From contig NZ_CP114287.1 in NCBI RefSeq assembly GCF_027111295.1, positions 1-64,000 on the forward strand: DNA of 64,000 nucleotides. Reading direction: 5' to 3'. Position 1 is the stretch's first letter. Each line of letters starts with the position of its first letter. Below the pieces are notes generated by a model that saw only the letters and a list, made by a program, of their open reading frames with translations, was not told where the DNA came from and ran no database searches. Below, in pieces: positions 54,944 to 64,000 of this stretch. Made by a program: the position numbers and the translations under genes. Origin of the DNA: Flavobacterium gelatinilyticum. Lineage in GTDB: Bacteria > Bacteroidota > Bacteroidia > Flavobacteriales > Flavobacteriaceae.

Positions 54944-57682
54944 TTATAATGTTCCTAAATTTGTTCGTCCTAATACTATTTTTCCTGAAATTTCTTCTTC
55001 TTCGTCTGTGCAGTTGTACAGCGTTCCGGTTGGATAAATAGAATTTAATTTGGATAATGATTTTATAAACTCCGGTAAAGCTTCTTGTTTGTTTTGGGTT
55101 TTGTCGAGCAGGAATTTTTTGAAATCTTTTTCAAAATCCAGCAGGTCATTGTCTTTATCTATTTGATGATCTTTGCGATATCCAATCCAGCAGATTTTTC
55201 CAAGTATATGCGATGGAATTTCCTGACGAATGACGTTTTCTGCAAAATTTCTAAAGTCAACATCAGAAAAACGATAGGTATATCCCGGAAGCACTACGCT
55301 GATTTTAAATGAATACGGATTTGGCACACAGCAGTCTTCAGAACAGTCTTCGATGCAGATTGGCATGTAAAACGTCCCATCGATTGTTTCATCCGGATTG
55401 GGAACCAGCAGAATGTGTTCTACCAGAAAAATCCCTTCATCGCTGAATTCTTCCTTGAAAAAACGAAGCACTTTGAGTATCGCTGTTTGTAGCTCTTCGA
55501 GCGTATCGTAATACTCGTATTGTTTTGCAATGATTCTGCCGGGATCATCGACTGCGGTTTCCGGATCGATGATCGAAAACGAATAGGTATTGCTTTCAGA
55601 TTGGGTTATTTCAAAAGTTTTGATTGTGGTATCTTTAAAAGCAATTTGATTGTTTCTGTCGTCAATAAGATCTTTAAAGTCATGCTGAATTTCTTTTTCG
55701 GTGGTTTCATAGATTTTCAGGATCGAAAAATACATTTCTTTTACCGCGGAAGACTGATTTTCATACTCTTTTACGGCAGTCAGAATAACTTTGTCCTCGC
55801 TGTTTCTAATTCTCCATTTTATTTTTTCGGGCACATCGGGGTCCGGATTATAAAGCTGAACAAATAAACCGGAGATATCTTTTCTTTTAATACCTCGTTT
55901 GGACGTTACAGGGTTTTTATCGCCTTTGATTCCCAGCAATCCCGCAATTCTATTTTCGAGTCCGGTTACGTTAAAAGTATTCCACAAATTAGAGGCGGGC
56001 TGATTGAAATAATTGAAACCGCTGCCGCGCTGGCTGCTTATGGTATCGTAGCTGATTAAAAAATCGGATTTGTTTTGCAATACAATTTCATCTGAAGAAT
56101 CGCTGTACAAGGATTTCATCAGGAAAGCATATGACGCAAAACGTTCGGCAAAACGCGAAATAAGATGGTCTTTTATTTGGTTTTGTCTTTTAATGGCATG
56201 ATCTAAATGACCAAAAAGATATTCATCGAGTTTTTTCTGATCGGACTTTAAATATTCATCGTTTACAATTTCTTCAAAACCCGCCATATCCGATACAGCC
56301 TGCGTAAAATAGGTATTCGTAAGCTGGTTATTAATCGAAAGAAGGTCTTTTATACTGCTTAAATGTTTGAAATAACTTGCCAGAATCTGATCAAAAAACA
56401 GCAGATAGGCTTTTAACTGTTTTGCTTTGGCTTTTCGTTCTGCACTGGCAGATTCAGAAAGTCCGATTTCGCCAATGCCGTAGTTTTCAGGAAAATTGTT
56501 GGTAATGCTGGTATAAAAATCCGTTTCTGTAATTCGGCCTTTCGGAATATTTATTTCTTTGTTTTTGGATGCTTTTTTCTGTGTGTACGCCAAATCTTCT
56601 TTTAAATCTTCCAGATATTTTCGGGCTTTGGTTTTATTTACCGTAACCGGAAGAAATCCTTTGCTGAAGTTAAGCGTGCTTTTATTGCACAAAGCAGGTT
56701 TTTTATTGGCAGGAATACAGATGTTCCATACACTTCCTTCTTTTTCTATGGCTTCGCAGTTGTTCAGCGAAATGTCCTTTATAACGGTTACGCCTTCTAC
56801 ATTCATGATAATCTGCATAATATCTGAAAGGCGTACTTCGGTTTTTAGGGATGAATTTTCTAATTCGGCAGGATCGATAAATCCGTTTTCCAGCAGCGGA
56901 CCTTCAAAAATCTGATCGCTGGAATAGCCTTTTTCAAACATTTCTGCCAATGAATAGTATTTCATGGAAGGCGAAAGGTATTTTTCGAGTTCCAATGTAA
57001 TTAAGGCATGAATGTATTCTTCGTTGGCTTCCGGGGTAATTTCGATTAAAGCACAAACGGCAATTGGCTGAATTTCTATTTCTTTTACTTCCAGAACATC
57101 TTCGCAGAGGTTTCTGTTTTCATGGAATTTTTCGATGATTTTGTTTTTCAGAATCACTTTCTGGGCCAGATCTTTTTCATCAAAATCGACTAATATGTTA
57201 TAGTAGCCTTTGATTTCGGTTTCTTTTATGAAAGTGTCCGGAGTTTCGCTGAAATCTTCTTTTTTAAGCGAAATTCTGCCTTCTTTACAATTGATGAATA
57301 ATTTTTTGGTTGTTTTTTGAAGCCAGCAGTTTTTAATTCGCTGCGGATCAATATCGATTAAGATTTTTCGGTAATCGAGTGCTGTTACGGCCTGAGTGGG
57401 TAAAATTTCAGACGCTGTAAAAAACTGTTCGTCTATAGGACTCGAAATATTGCTTAGCAAATCCTCGATAGGCAGATTGATTCGCATTCCCAGATCGGTA
57501 ATGGCGTAACAAAGCACTTCCAGAATTGTAATTCCGGGATCATGCGTGTTGTAGTCGGTCCAAAAACGGCTTCCAAGCGATTCGATGTATTCGATTCCTT
57601 TTTTTCGAAGGAAATCAAAACTCATGTCATCCTGGGTATTGATGTTTTTTGGTATACTGATATGTTGGTTTACAACTGACAT
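54944..57682 (-). CDS. eCIS baseplate protein, second J-like (Afp12/Cis12-like)
   Basis: This 912-residue protein carries the baseplate-J-type motif FWTDYNTHDPGITILEVLCY (about 42-61), then AITDLGMRINLPIEDLLSNI. It has a SITSKR-like region, a helical middle (about 420-500) and GIFLVEHILLVPN (about 760). A C-terminal part follows with CEDCC-like text CIEDCSEDCCVPNPYSFKI (a Cys cluster, about 785). In Afp- and PVC-type systems two large J-like proteins (Afp11 and Afp12) form the baseplate wedge. It overlaps the first J-like gene by 13 bases, indicating coupled translation. Confidence 0.87.
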   Translation of the reverse strand: MSVVNQHISIPKNINTQDDMSFDFLRKKGIEYIESLGSRFWTDYNTHDPGITILEVLCYAITDLGMRINLPIEDLLSNISSPIDEQFFTASEILPTQAVTALDYRKILIDIDPQRIKNCWLQKTTKKLFINCKEGRISLKKEDFSETPDTFIKETEIKGYYNILVDFDEKDLAQKVILKNKIIEKFHENRNLCEDVLEVKEIEIQPIAVCALIEITPEANEEYIHALITLELEKYLSPSMKYYSLAEMFEKGYSSDQIFEGPLLENGFIDPAELENSSLKTEVRLSDIMQIIMNVEGVTVIKDISLNNCEAIEKEGSVWNICIPANKKPALCNKSTLNFSKGFLPVTVNKTKARKYLEDLKEDLAYTQKKASKNKEINIPKGRITETDFYTSITNNFPENYGIGEIGLSESASAERKAKAKQLKAYLLFFDQILASYFKHLSSIKDLLSINNQLTNTYFTQAVSDMAGFEEIVNDEYLKSDQKKLDEYLFGHLDHAIKRQNQIKDHLISRFAERFASYAFLMKSLYSDSSDEIVLQNKSDFLISYDTISSQRGSGFNYFNQPASNLWNTFNVTGLENRIAGLLGIKGDKNPVTSKRGIKRKDISGLFVQLYNPDPDVPEKIKWRIRNSEDKVILTAVKEYENQSSAVKEMYFSILKIYETTEKEIQHDFKDLIDDRNNQIAFKDTTIKTFEITQSESNTYSFSIIDPETAVDDPGRIIAKQYEYYDTLEELQTAILKVLRFFKEEFSDEGIFLVEHILLVPNPDETIDGTFYMPICIEDCSEDCCVPNPYSFKISVVLPGYTYRFSDVDFRNFAENVIRQEIPSHILGKICWIGYRKDHQIDKDNDLLDFEKDFKKFLLDKTQNKQEALPEFIKSLSKLNSIYPTGTLYNCTDEEEEISGKIVLGRTNLGTL

Positions 57683-60600
57683 TGTTCCTGTGTTTCTGTG
57701 GTTTTAACGGTACATTGTTTTACATCGGTGCTTATGATATGTTGTTTTGCCGAAACGAGAATCGATTTGGGATTGGACGGAACAGCCGCTTTATCTGATG
57801 AAATATCTCCTTTAAGAAGTTTTACATCCTGAAGAAAATCTACATAACCTAATTTTTCGATGTAATTAATAAGTGAACTGCTGTGAATGCTGACCCCGAA
57901 TGTGATAGGAATACTTTTATCTACAGCCCATGGTGATAAAAATTTGATTATATCAGAATTGAGTTCCTGTCTGTAAAAATTCTCATCGTAACCGGGTCTG
58001 AATTTTACTTTTAAATGCACTGTAACTTCTTCGTATTTAGGATTTATAACAAAAGTATTGACGTGCATGGAGTTCAGCTGATCCATATAATTTTTGACTT
58101 TGTTCAGCATTGCGGTGCTTACGCGGGGCTGATAAATATCGAATACGTTTTTATTGACCGTGTCCGGAATAACAACGAGCGTAACATTGCCGGGCGACTG
58201 ATATGATTTATCTGATGTATGGTTAAGGCATTTTACTTTGTACAATTCAGGGAATTGCTGCAATACCATATGTTCGTAATCCCACATTGTAATGGCGCGG
58301 TTTTTATGGCGCAGACGTTCGCTGACTCTTCTGTAATACTCTGGACTGGATTCTTCCGGTTTATGATCGAAACTGTTATAAGGCTGTGTAACCGATTTTA
58401 CATTGCTTAGCCTTTGCAGCAGTTTCGAAATGGTATTGGCTTCGATTCCGGTTTTTAGATGTGATAAATCATTTGAATTATTCTGAAAAGATGCCCGAAC
58501 CGCCTGAGAATGTATACCTATCATTTTACAGACTACATCGTATTGTTTGTGCATTTTGGCTCTCAGCCAGATATAATTTTCAGGAAGTCTGGTGTTGTTT
58601 TGAGTGGCTTCTTTTGGAAGACTGAATTTCAGGATTCCGGATTGCAGCAGGTTATCGGTTTCATTTAATACAATATCGGCATGGTCAAGAATGCGCCATT
58701 CGTTATTACCCAAAACAGCCCATTCTATTTTTTGTTTTCCTGTAAAGGATGGTGTTTCGGGATTTTCGCTTCCTTCCAGTACCTGAAAGAGCAAAGTAAT
58801 CTGCTGTAATTCGAGTACATTTTGAAGACCAATAAACAATTCGCCGCCTTTGCAATAGGTTGGAACCAAATAAGAATCGGCTGCTTTTACATAATTCAGG
58901 CGGGATTTTAAATAACTGTGTTCTTCTGAATAGCCAAAAGGATGAATCTGGAATAATTTTGCCGTATTTTTTTTATAAACGTCTTCGATTGTTTGTCCTG
59001 TAGAAACTAAAAAACGGGTAGTTTCAGAAGCCGTGTAATGCAGTACAATACTTTCGGCAAGCGGCGTGTAGGGTTCATTTGGAATTACGACATTTTTATC
59101 TTCACTGGAAAGTGCCAGAGCGTAACTTTTAGCATACAAATGATGCAGAAATGAAGACGAAAGCGTTAGTTTTAATTCGCCGTTTTTCTTTGTATTGTAA
59201 TCGGCACTGCTGTTTATCGTAAAAGTGGTTTTAAACGGATTTACAGACGAAAACAAATTGGCAGAAGTACTAAGATTCTTCCAGATATTGTCTGACAAAA
59301 GATCCAGTTTATATTTAAAATAATCATTAGAAGTTACTATTGCTTCTGCGGTATTAAATACTATTTGTGTGCCGTTTTTTTTCACTACACTATCTCTAAA
59401 CATATTGGTACTGATGGTCTTTTCAGATGTTTTTTTATATGCTTTGTAATGTTCGACGAAATCGGCGGGCGTATTTTTCCACAATAATTCAACATTGATG
59501 GTTTCCCAGTTTTTAGAAAAAGCTTCGTTGTATTTAATGTGAAAGTTTGAACCCAAAACAGGTTGTGATGAAAAAGGGAAAAACGGTTTTAAAGCATTCA
59601 TGCTGCCGTTGTCGTTCTCTAAAACCATGTTTTTTATGTTCTGAACGTCAACATTAATCGTAATGGTTTCAATTATATTCTCAGCTAAGGATTTATACAA
59701 ATTATAGCCGTTGTCTTTTGAAGAATCCAGATAAAACCGTACTACAGGCAGACTGGTATTAAATTTATCTCCTAATACAGCCGCATTGTAACCTGTAACG
59801 GGATCTGCATTTTCGTCGAGCAGAAAAGCGATTTTCATAATTTTTCCGCTTACAGAAGTGGTATATGGATTTCCTGATTTTACAGGCAGTGACAGCTGTA
59901 TTTTACCGGGATTCAACCATTTTTTTGCTGTTGTTAACTCAAGATGCAGACAGTCTATAAGGTCAGTTGGATTAACAACGGCATCGAGGTTGTTTTTAAA
60001 AGTAAAACTTATCTGAATGCTTCGTTTTCCCTGTTCTAAAGACAAAAGAGGCGAGGCAATGGCAAAACCCAGCGGAAACTGCGTTAATTCTTTTGGAGAA
60101 TTTTCAGCTGCAGGACTGCCGAATGGCCACCATTGTGCATTATTTTCATCAGGAAAAGGTTTTCCTAAACCATCGTATGAATCTGCAAATGGGCGGACGG
60201 TTATTTTTTTTGAATCTTTGTGATTGTAAATATTTTTGAGTGACGTAACAACTGTTTTACCGGCTGTTAATTCATTTTCTGAGTAATAGGTTCTGGTTTT
60301 TCCAGAAGTATCTTTTCCGCCGTCGAATCCGGTTTTTGCGCTGATTTTTTCCTGAACGGCATTTTTTGCCAATTCAAAAATCAGGTATACTTTGTCAGGT
60401 TCGGCAGGGAGTTTTTCAATTTTTAGAACCTGATTGTAATAAAAATCAAGATGACGTTTGGTTAGATTGTTGTATCGTTTTTTGCTGTTTTCAAGCAGCA
60501 TTAAAAAAGTCAGGAATAAGGTAAGGTGAGGCGTAATGGAGGCTTCTTTTTTGTGTTCGGCAATTACATCTGCAAGTTCTTTTTTGATGCGGTCGAGTTT

Positions 60601-60861
60601 CATTTGATTTTCTACCGATGGTTTCTGGTCATTCAGTTTAAAAAAATCAAAGAAAGCTTTCCAGTCTCCCGAAGGTTTTTCGGGAACAGCGGTTTCGTAA
60701 TAATTTACATATTCAGAAAAATTGCAGGCAAACAAAACCCAGTCGGTTAGTTCAAAATCATTAAGTCGAATGCTTTCCGGTTGTAACGCGTTTATATAGC
60801 GCTGCTTCTGGTCGCTGCCATTCGAGGACAAAACACTCACTATCGTATTACAATTACTCAT
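57670..60861 (-). CDS. eCIS baseplate protein, first J-like (Afp11/Cis11-like)
   Basis: This 1063-residue protein matches the larger eCIS baseplate-J-like component by order and by C-terminal features. RVSERLRHKNRAITMWDYEHMVLQQFPELYKVKCLNHT (about 838-875) is the J-type segment. VTLVVIPDT, VTVHLKVKFRPGYDENF and WAVDKSIPITFGVSIHSSSLINYIEKLGYVDFLQDVKL follow. The N-terminal two-thirds is a large beta-rich extension. In T4 terms it corresponds to gp6-like wedge proteins. It sits between the gp25-like gene (12-base gap) and the second J-like gene (13-base overlap). Confidence 0.87.
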   Translation of the reverse strand: MSNCNTIVSVLSSNGSDQKQRYINALQPESIRLNDFELTDWVLFACNFSEYVNYYETAVPEKPSGDWKAFFDFFKLNDQKPSVENQMKLDRIKKELADVIAEHKKEASITPHLTLFLTFLMLLENSKKRYNNLTKRHLDFYYNQVLKIEKLPAEPDKVYLIFELAKNAVQEKISAKTGFDGGKDTSGKTRTYYSENELTAGKTVVTSLKNIYNHKDSKKITVRPFADSYDGLGKPFPDENNAQWWPFGSPAAENSPKELTQFPLGFAIASPLLSLEQGKRSIQISFTFKNNLDAVVNPTDLIDCLHLELTTAKKWLNPGKIQLSLPVKSGNPYTTSVSGKIMKIAFLLDENADPVTGYNAAVLGDKFNTSLPVVRFYLDSSKDNGYNLYKSLAENIIETITINVDVQNIKNMVLENDNGSMNALKPFFPFSSQPVLGSNFHIKYNEAFSKNWETINVELLWKNTPADFVEHYKAYKKTSEKTISTNMFRDSVVKKNGTQIVFNTAEAIVTSNDYFKYKLDLLSDNIWKNLSTSANLFSSVNPFKTTFTINSSADYNTKKNGELKLTLSSSFLHHLYAKSYALALSSEDKNVVIPNEPYTPLAESIVLHYTASETTRFLVSTGQTIEDVYKKNTAKLFQIHPFGYSEEHSYLKSRLNYVKAADSYLVPTYCKGGELFIGLQNVLELQQITLLFQVLEGSENPETPSFTGKQKIEWAVLGNNEWRILDHADIVLNETDNLLQSGILKFSLPKEATQNNTRLPENYIWLRAKMHKQYDVVCKMIGIHSQAVRASFQNNSNDLSHLKTGIEANTISKLLQRLSNVKSVTQPYNSFDHKPEESSPEYYRRVSERLRHKNRAITMWDYEHMVLQQFPELYKVKCLNHTSDKSYQSPGNVTLVVIPDTVNKNVFDIYQPRVSTAMLNKVKNYMDQLNSMHVNTFVINPKYEEVTVHLKVKFRPGYDENFYRQELNSDIIKFLSPWAVDKSIPITFGVSIHSSSLINYIEKLGYVDFLQDVKLLKGDISSDKAAVPSNPKSILVSAKQHIISTDVKQCTVKTTETQEQCQL

Positions 60862-60873
60862 TTTTACACAATT

Positions 60874-61284
60874 TTATAAATCTGTTCCTTCTTGTTTGTA
60901 TAATGGATATACCATATTGATTCTCGAATTGGTAGATCGTATTCTAAAATCAACCAAAACCAGTAATTCTCCGGTTAAGTCGTCGCCTTTTGTAATGTCA
61001 ATTTTTTCCACATCAATTCGGGGTTCGTGGTATAAAATGGCTGTTTTAATCATTTCAGAAACAAACGTTTTCAAAGTCTGGTTCAGCGGATTAAACAAGA
61101 GTTCATCCATATTACAGCCGTATTTGGGCTGCATAATGCGCTCACCAATTTTAGTCGAAAGCAAAATCTCCAGACTGCTTTTGATATCGGCTTCGTCGCT
61201 GAGCATGGAAACCGCTTTGATGTTCTTTCTAAATTCGGGCGGAAAACTCCATCCTGTGCCTAAAAAATCTTGTTCGGTTTCCAT
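60874..61284 (-). CDS. gp25-like baseplate protein (Afp9/Cis9-like)
   Basis: I start at the ATG at 61284 (136 residues, METEQDFLGTGWSFPPEF), 2 bases after the PAAR stop. An in-frame ATG at 61311 would overlap PAAR by 25 bases and add nine residues not typical of the family. The GPW/gp25 fold is shown by DFLGTGWSFPPEFRKN, LEILLSTKIGERIMQPKYGCNMDELLFNPL (about 44-73) and IDITKGDDLTGELLVLVDFRIR. gp25-like proteins anchor the sheath to the baseplate, and the strong motif match makes this a secure call. Confidence 0.93.
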   Translation of the reverse strand: METEQDFLGTGWSFPPEFRKNIKAVSMLSDEADIKSSLEILLSTKIGERIMQPKYGCNMDELLFNPLNQTLKTFVSEMIKTAILYHEPRIDVEKIDITKGDDLTGELLVLVDFRIRSTNSRINMVYPLYKQEGTDL

Positions 61285-61286
61285 AG

Positions 61287-61577
61287 CTAACCAATTAATA
61301 CCGTTGGACATCCTCCTGCGATTGTGCCTCCGTGTGCGGTAGAATCGCCCATTCTGGCAGCAGGCTTACCGCCAATTAAAACCGTTGCAGATCCTCCTAA
61401 AATAGTATCCGGCGGTCCTGTACAAGTTGCCATATCACCTGCACAGGCAGCGGGAACGCCGCCAATCAGGACGGTTGCGGTGCCCGGAGGCAGTATAGGA
61501 CCGCCCACATGAGGAACCGTTGCGGTTACCATTGGGCATACATGCATGTCTGTAATTCTTGCTGCTGGTGCTCCCAT
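61287..61577 (-). CDS. PAAR-domain spike-tip protein (Afp10/Cis10-like)
   Basis: This 96-residue protein is a classic PAAR protein: GAPAARITDMHVCPMV at the N-terminus, then repeats of the TVLIGGVPAACAGD, TVLIGGKPAARMGDSTAHGG and CPTVLIG type. The His/Cys positions (HVCP, AACAGDMATC, AHGG, GGCP) suit metal binding at the tip of a conical spike. It should cap the VgrG trimer. The stop of VgrG is 4 bases upstream and the gp25 gene starts 2 bases downstream. Confidence 0.96.
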   Translation of the reverse strand: MGAPAARITDMHVCPMVTATVPHVGGPILPPGTATVLIGGVPAACAGDMATCTGPPDTILGGSATVLIGGKPAARMGDSTAHGGTIAGGCPTVLIG

Positions 61578-61581
61578 AATT

Positions 61582-63327
61582 TTAATTTATTTGTACCATA
61601 CTTCCTTTTACAATCGCCACAGCTCCGGATGACATTTCGGCTCCGGCACTTCCTTCGGCTTTAAACATCGCTTTTGCTTTTAAGGAGACGTTTGTACCTT
61701 CTATTTTTACATCGCCGGAAGCGATTAACTCAATATTTCCGGCGCTTTCCATTTTAATACCGCTGCTGTCGATGGTGATAATATTCGAATTTTCATCTTC
61801 GATTTTAATTACTCCTTTGTCTTCATCGAGCGTTATTTTTTTTCCGGCTGGTGTTTCAATTCCAATTGATTTTTTCTCATCATCAAAAAGGACTTTCATT
61901 TCGCTTCGGGTTACAATTCCTTTTTGATGATTGTCATCTGAAGCCGGAATAGGAGCGGGTTTGCCGCTGCTGTGAAGCATCCCTAGAACAATGGCGTTAT
62001 TGGGATCTTCATTTACAAAACCTATAATAACCTCATCTTCAATTTCAGGTCTGAAATAAACACCTCTGTTTTCTCCTGCATCTGGCGAAGAAACTCGGCA
62101 CCAGATGCCCTGTTCTTCATTATTAATGATGGGAATTTTAACCAAAATCCGGTCTTCGCCGTTTGGATCGCCTTCCAGCTGGGTTACAATCCCGGCGTGA
62201 AGTCCTTTGATGGCAGGAATAATTCCGGAACCTGTTGGTGTATGAATGTCAAATGTTTCAGAGAACCATTCGGGATTTAACCCAAATTGGGCATCGATCG
62301 TCCAGTTTCCTTCATTTAATTCGTGGAAAACACCTGTGATATAGGCTTTTCCGTTAAAGCGGTCGCCCACGCCTTCGAGCGTGATAATCGTATTGGGTTT
62401 TACGGCTGGAATTCCCTGAAATTTTACTCTTCCGCGGATTTTTGATAATTGCTGAAACAGTAATTTCGCATCGGCCCAATCCTGAAGTTCAACTTCTGTA
62501 ATGGTGCCGCCGTGGCGTAATTCGAAGTTTTCGAGTTTTACAATATCAGATAAATCAGCAGCGGACAAATTGCCGTTCAGGCTCACACCTGGGTCACTGG
62601 CTTCAATTTCGACCAATTCCTGATTGGTATAATCCCAGCTGTACGAAGAGACTTTTGTAAACTGATTGCGGGCGTCAATTTCGGCATCAAAATCAATTAA
62701 TGAAGCGCCAAACGTAACGGTTTCAACAGATGAAGAGGAAACATCCGGTTTGCATATCTTAATTTTTCCGTTCTCTGTAAAACACAATTTTCCGTTGGCC
62801 TGCGCTCTTGAAACAATGAAATCCCAGTCGGATGTATTGTACTGCACGAGCTCTTTATGGCTGAAATTGGTTGCTTCGACCTCTTTTTCCAAACCATAAG
62901 CATCGATGATTTCTTCGAATACATCGCTGTCTTTTACTTCATAAAAATATTTGCTTTTTCTGCCAATGGTCAGTTTTACAGCTTCGTCTTTACATTCAAT
63001 AATCAACAGCGACGCGTTGTTTTTTATTTTAATAGAATGTTTGATGATAATGCCTTTGTAAATCGTTTCTTCATCATTGTGATAACCTGCATTTATTTCG
63101 ATTTTTTTCCCCGGAACCAGCAAATCTTCATTGCTTAATTTAAAATCCCTTTCCGAAGCTTCTCCGTCTAATAGTACAATTTGCGCCATAGGAATTCGGT
63201 TGACCTCATTTTGGACCACTATACTTTTTACCTGAAAGGTTTTAGATAATTCTTCGCCTTCAATTAAAATTTTATGCGTTACTAAATCGGCACTTTTACT
63301 GGTTTGTATGACTCCGCTGTTGTTCAT
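61582..63327 (-). CDS. VgrG-like eCIS spike protein (Afp8/Cis8-like)
   Basis: This 581-residue protein has a gp27-like N-terminal hub (about 15-360; YKGIIIKHSIKIKNNASLLIIECKDEAVKLTIGRKS). A gp5-type OB-fold follows (about 375-460; GIVTQLEGDPNGEDRILVKIP, GEDRILVKI, GVYFRPEIEDEVIIGFVNEDPNN). The C-terminal beta-helix (about 480-581) has short repeats (GNIELIASGDVKIEGTNVSL). It forms the trimeric puncturing spike and carries PAAR. The ATG shares one base with the LysM stop (TGATG), and the PAAR gene follows 4 bases after its own stop. Confidence 0.95.
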   Translation of the reverse strand: MNNSGVIQTSKSADLVTHKILIEGEELSKTFQVKSIVVQNEVNRIPMAQIVLLDGEASERDFKLSNEDLLVPGKKIEINAGYHNDEETIYKGIIIKHSIKIKNNASLLIIECKDEAVKLTIGRKSKYFYEVKDSDVFEEIIDAYGLEKEVEATNFSHKELVQYNTSDWDFIVSRAQANGKLCFTENGKIKICKPDVSSSSVETVTFGASLIDFDAEIDARNQFTKVSSYSWDYTNQELVEIEASDPGVSLNGNLSAADLSDIVKLENFELRHGGTITEVELQDWADAKLLFQQLSKIRGRVKFQGIPAVKPNTIITLEGVGDRFNGKAYITGVFHELNEGNWTIDAQFGLNPEWFSETFDIHTPTGSGIIPAIKGLHAGIVTQLEGDPNGEDRILVKIPIINNEEQGIWCRVSSPDAGENRGVYFRPEIEDEVIIGFVNEDPNNAIVLGMLHSSGKPAPIPASDDNHQKGIVTRSEMKVLFDDEKKSIGIETPAGKKITLDEDKGVIKIEDENSNIITIDSSGIKMESAGNIELIASGDVKIEGTNVSLKAKAMFKAEGSAGAEMSSGAVAIVKGSMVQIN

Positions 63328-64000
63328 CAGGATTGCTTTTGTAAAGGCGGAAAGAATAATTTCTGCCCTGTTTTTAATTTTCTGAAATTGACAATGTTGT
63401 TTACCCTCGCGACTTCGAGATAATATTTAGAATCACCGTAGATGTAATAAGACATTAAAGGCAGCGTATCGCCGTCTTTTACGACTCGGTAATGCGTTAA
63501 GTCTGGCGATTTATTGTTTTCTTTTGCAGCTCTTAGATTATCTTCTACAAATCCCTGAAACTTTGCTTTTGCAATGGCTCTTATCGGTGTACCATCGGGT
63601 TTAAAGAGTTTGAACTCGACGTCCATTTCTGTTAGCGAACCTTTAAACAGAAGGGTTCCCCAGGAAATAATCAGGTAATTTGGTTTATGCTCATCTCCAT
63701 TGTAATCCAGAATGACTTTTTTGAATTTCTCCAGATCATCAATAATTCCGTTAGGCACACTTTGGTAACCGTTGATTACACCGGATCTGTCGAACACAAA
63801 ATCGAGTTCCAGGTTTTCGGGTAATTTTTTATTGAATCGCGGCGAAACCGTACTCGTTCCTGCTGCCTGTGTGGCATCGGTTTCGATCTTATAATGAAAG
63901 GTGTATTTCTCCGGATTCATAAGCGTAGAAAATTCACCTCCTGAAATTTTGTTATTAAATTCAGGATCACTGTAAGCGGCGATTTTTAATTTTTCTAATT
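63327..64000 (-). CDS. LysM baseplate-hub protein (Afp7/Cis7-like), 5' end outside the window
   Basis: The frame is open past the ATG at 63920 to the window edge. The extra residues (LEKLKIAAYSDPEFNNKISG, then GEFSTLMNPEKYTFHYKI) are the usual N-terminus of this family, so the true start lies just beyond 64000 and the gene is partial here. The conserved body includes LELDFVFDRSGVINGYQSVP and PNYLIISWGTLLFKGSLTEMDVEFKLFKPDGTPIRA. A C-terminal LysM domain (VVKDGDTLPLMSYYIYGDSKYYLEVARVN...LKTGQKLFFPP) completes it. It links the tube/baseplate to the spike, as with gp53-like proteins. Confidence 0.92.
   Translation of the reverse strand, partial: LEKLKIAAYSDPEFNNKISGGEFSTLMNPEKYTFHYKIETDATQAAGTSTVSPRFNKKLPENLELDFVFDRSGVINGYQSVPNGIIDDLEKFKKVILDYNGDEHKPNYLIISWGTLLFKGSLTEMDVEFKLFKPDGTPIRAIAKAKFQGFVEDNLRAAKENNKSPDLTHYRVVKDGDTLPLMSYYIYGDSKYYLEVARVNNIVNFRKLKTGQKLFFPPLQKQS

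Noticed and set aside
61285..61311. Upstream ATG (61311) for the gp25-like gene
   Set aside because: It would overlap the PAAR gene by 25 bases and add residues not seen in the family; the ATG at 61284 follows the PAAR stop by 2 bases.

Overview
The window is low-GC, densely coded DNA with the marks of a Bacteroidetes bacterium, most likely a Flavobacterium. Evidence: three very large secreted proteins with type IX secretion system (T9SS) sorting domains (two type B, one type A), a PorP/SprF-family partner with an OmpA-family protein, a GH95 alpha-L-fucosidase, and weak Shine-Dalgarno signals. No rRNA, tRNA, CRISPR array or complete insertion sequence was recognised.

Layout. (1) 0-11.4 kb is a housekeeping and stress region: DUF892 ferritin-like protein and large catalase (operon with terminator), phytanoyl-CoA dioxygenase family protein, Crp/Fnr regulator, CPBP membrane protease, P-loop kinase-like protein, methyltransferase, alpha/beta hydrolase, Ca2+/H+ antiporter, RibD-C-type reductase and a DUF4932 protein. 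(2) 11.4-12.9 kb holds three small unknown proteins and a 105-bp palindromic intergenic element. (3) 12.9-18.9 kb looks like an aromatic/quinone detoxification island. The + strand carries a ring-cleaving VOC dioxygenase, a hydrolase lipoprotein, a small acetyltransferase, a carboxylesterase and a cupin. The - strand carries an AraC regulator, a LigB-type extradiol dioxygenase and an esterase. A strong terminator lies between the converging groups. (4) 19-35.2 kb is a T9SS cell-surface island: two paralogous type B cargo proteins, PorP/SprF, an OmpA-family protein with PD40 repeats, and a 1960-residue type A protein with an internal 1.66-kb tandem duplication. (5) 35.3-41.2 kb carries an AraC regulator, a WG-like repeat protein, a secreted GH95 enzyme and a secreted PPC-domain protein.

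(6) 41.7-64 kb, all on the - strand, is the downstream part of an extracellular contractile injection system (eCIS). In transcription order it runs: LysM baseplate-hub protein (start beyond the window), VgrG-like spike, PAAR tip, gp25-like baseplate protein, two baseplate-J-like proteins, and an unrecognised 895-residue protein. After a 211-bp gap with a hairpin come the tape-measure protein, a DUF4157 protein with a peptidoglycan-binding domain, a 1394-residue DUF4157 protein with a possible nuclease-like C-terminus, an ankyrin-repeat protein, a CHAP-like peptidoglycan hydrolase and an AAA+ ATPase. Sheath and tube genes are expected beyond position 64000. The second block looks like a cargo module: a candidate effector, a candidate immunity protein and a candidate lytic enzyme placed between the tape measure and the assembly ATPase. 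This is the most interesting part of the window.
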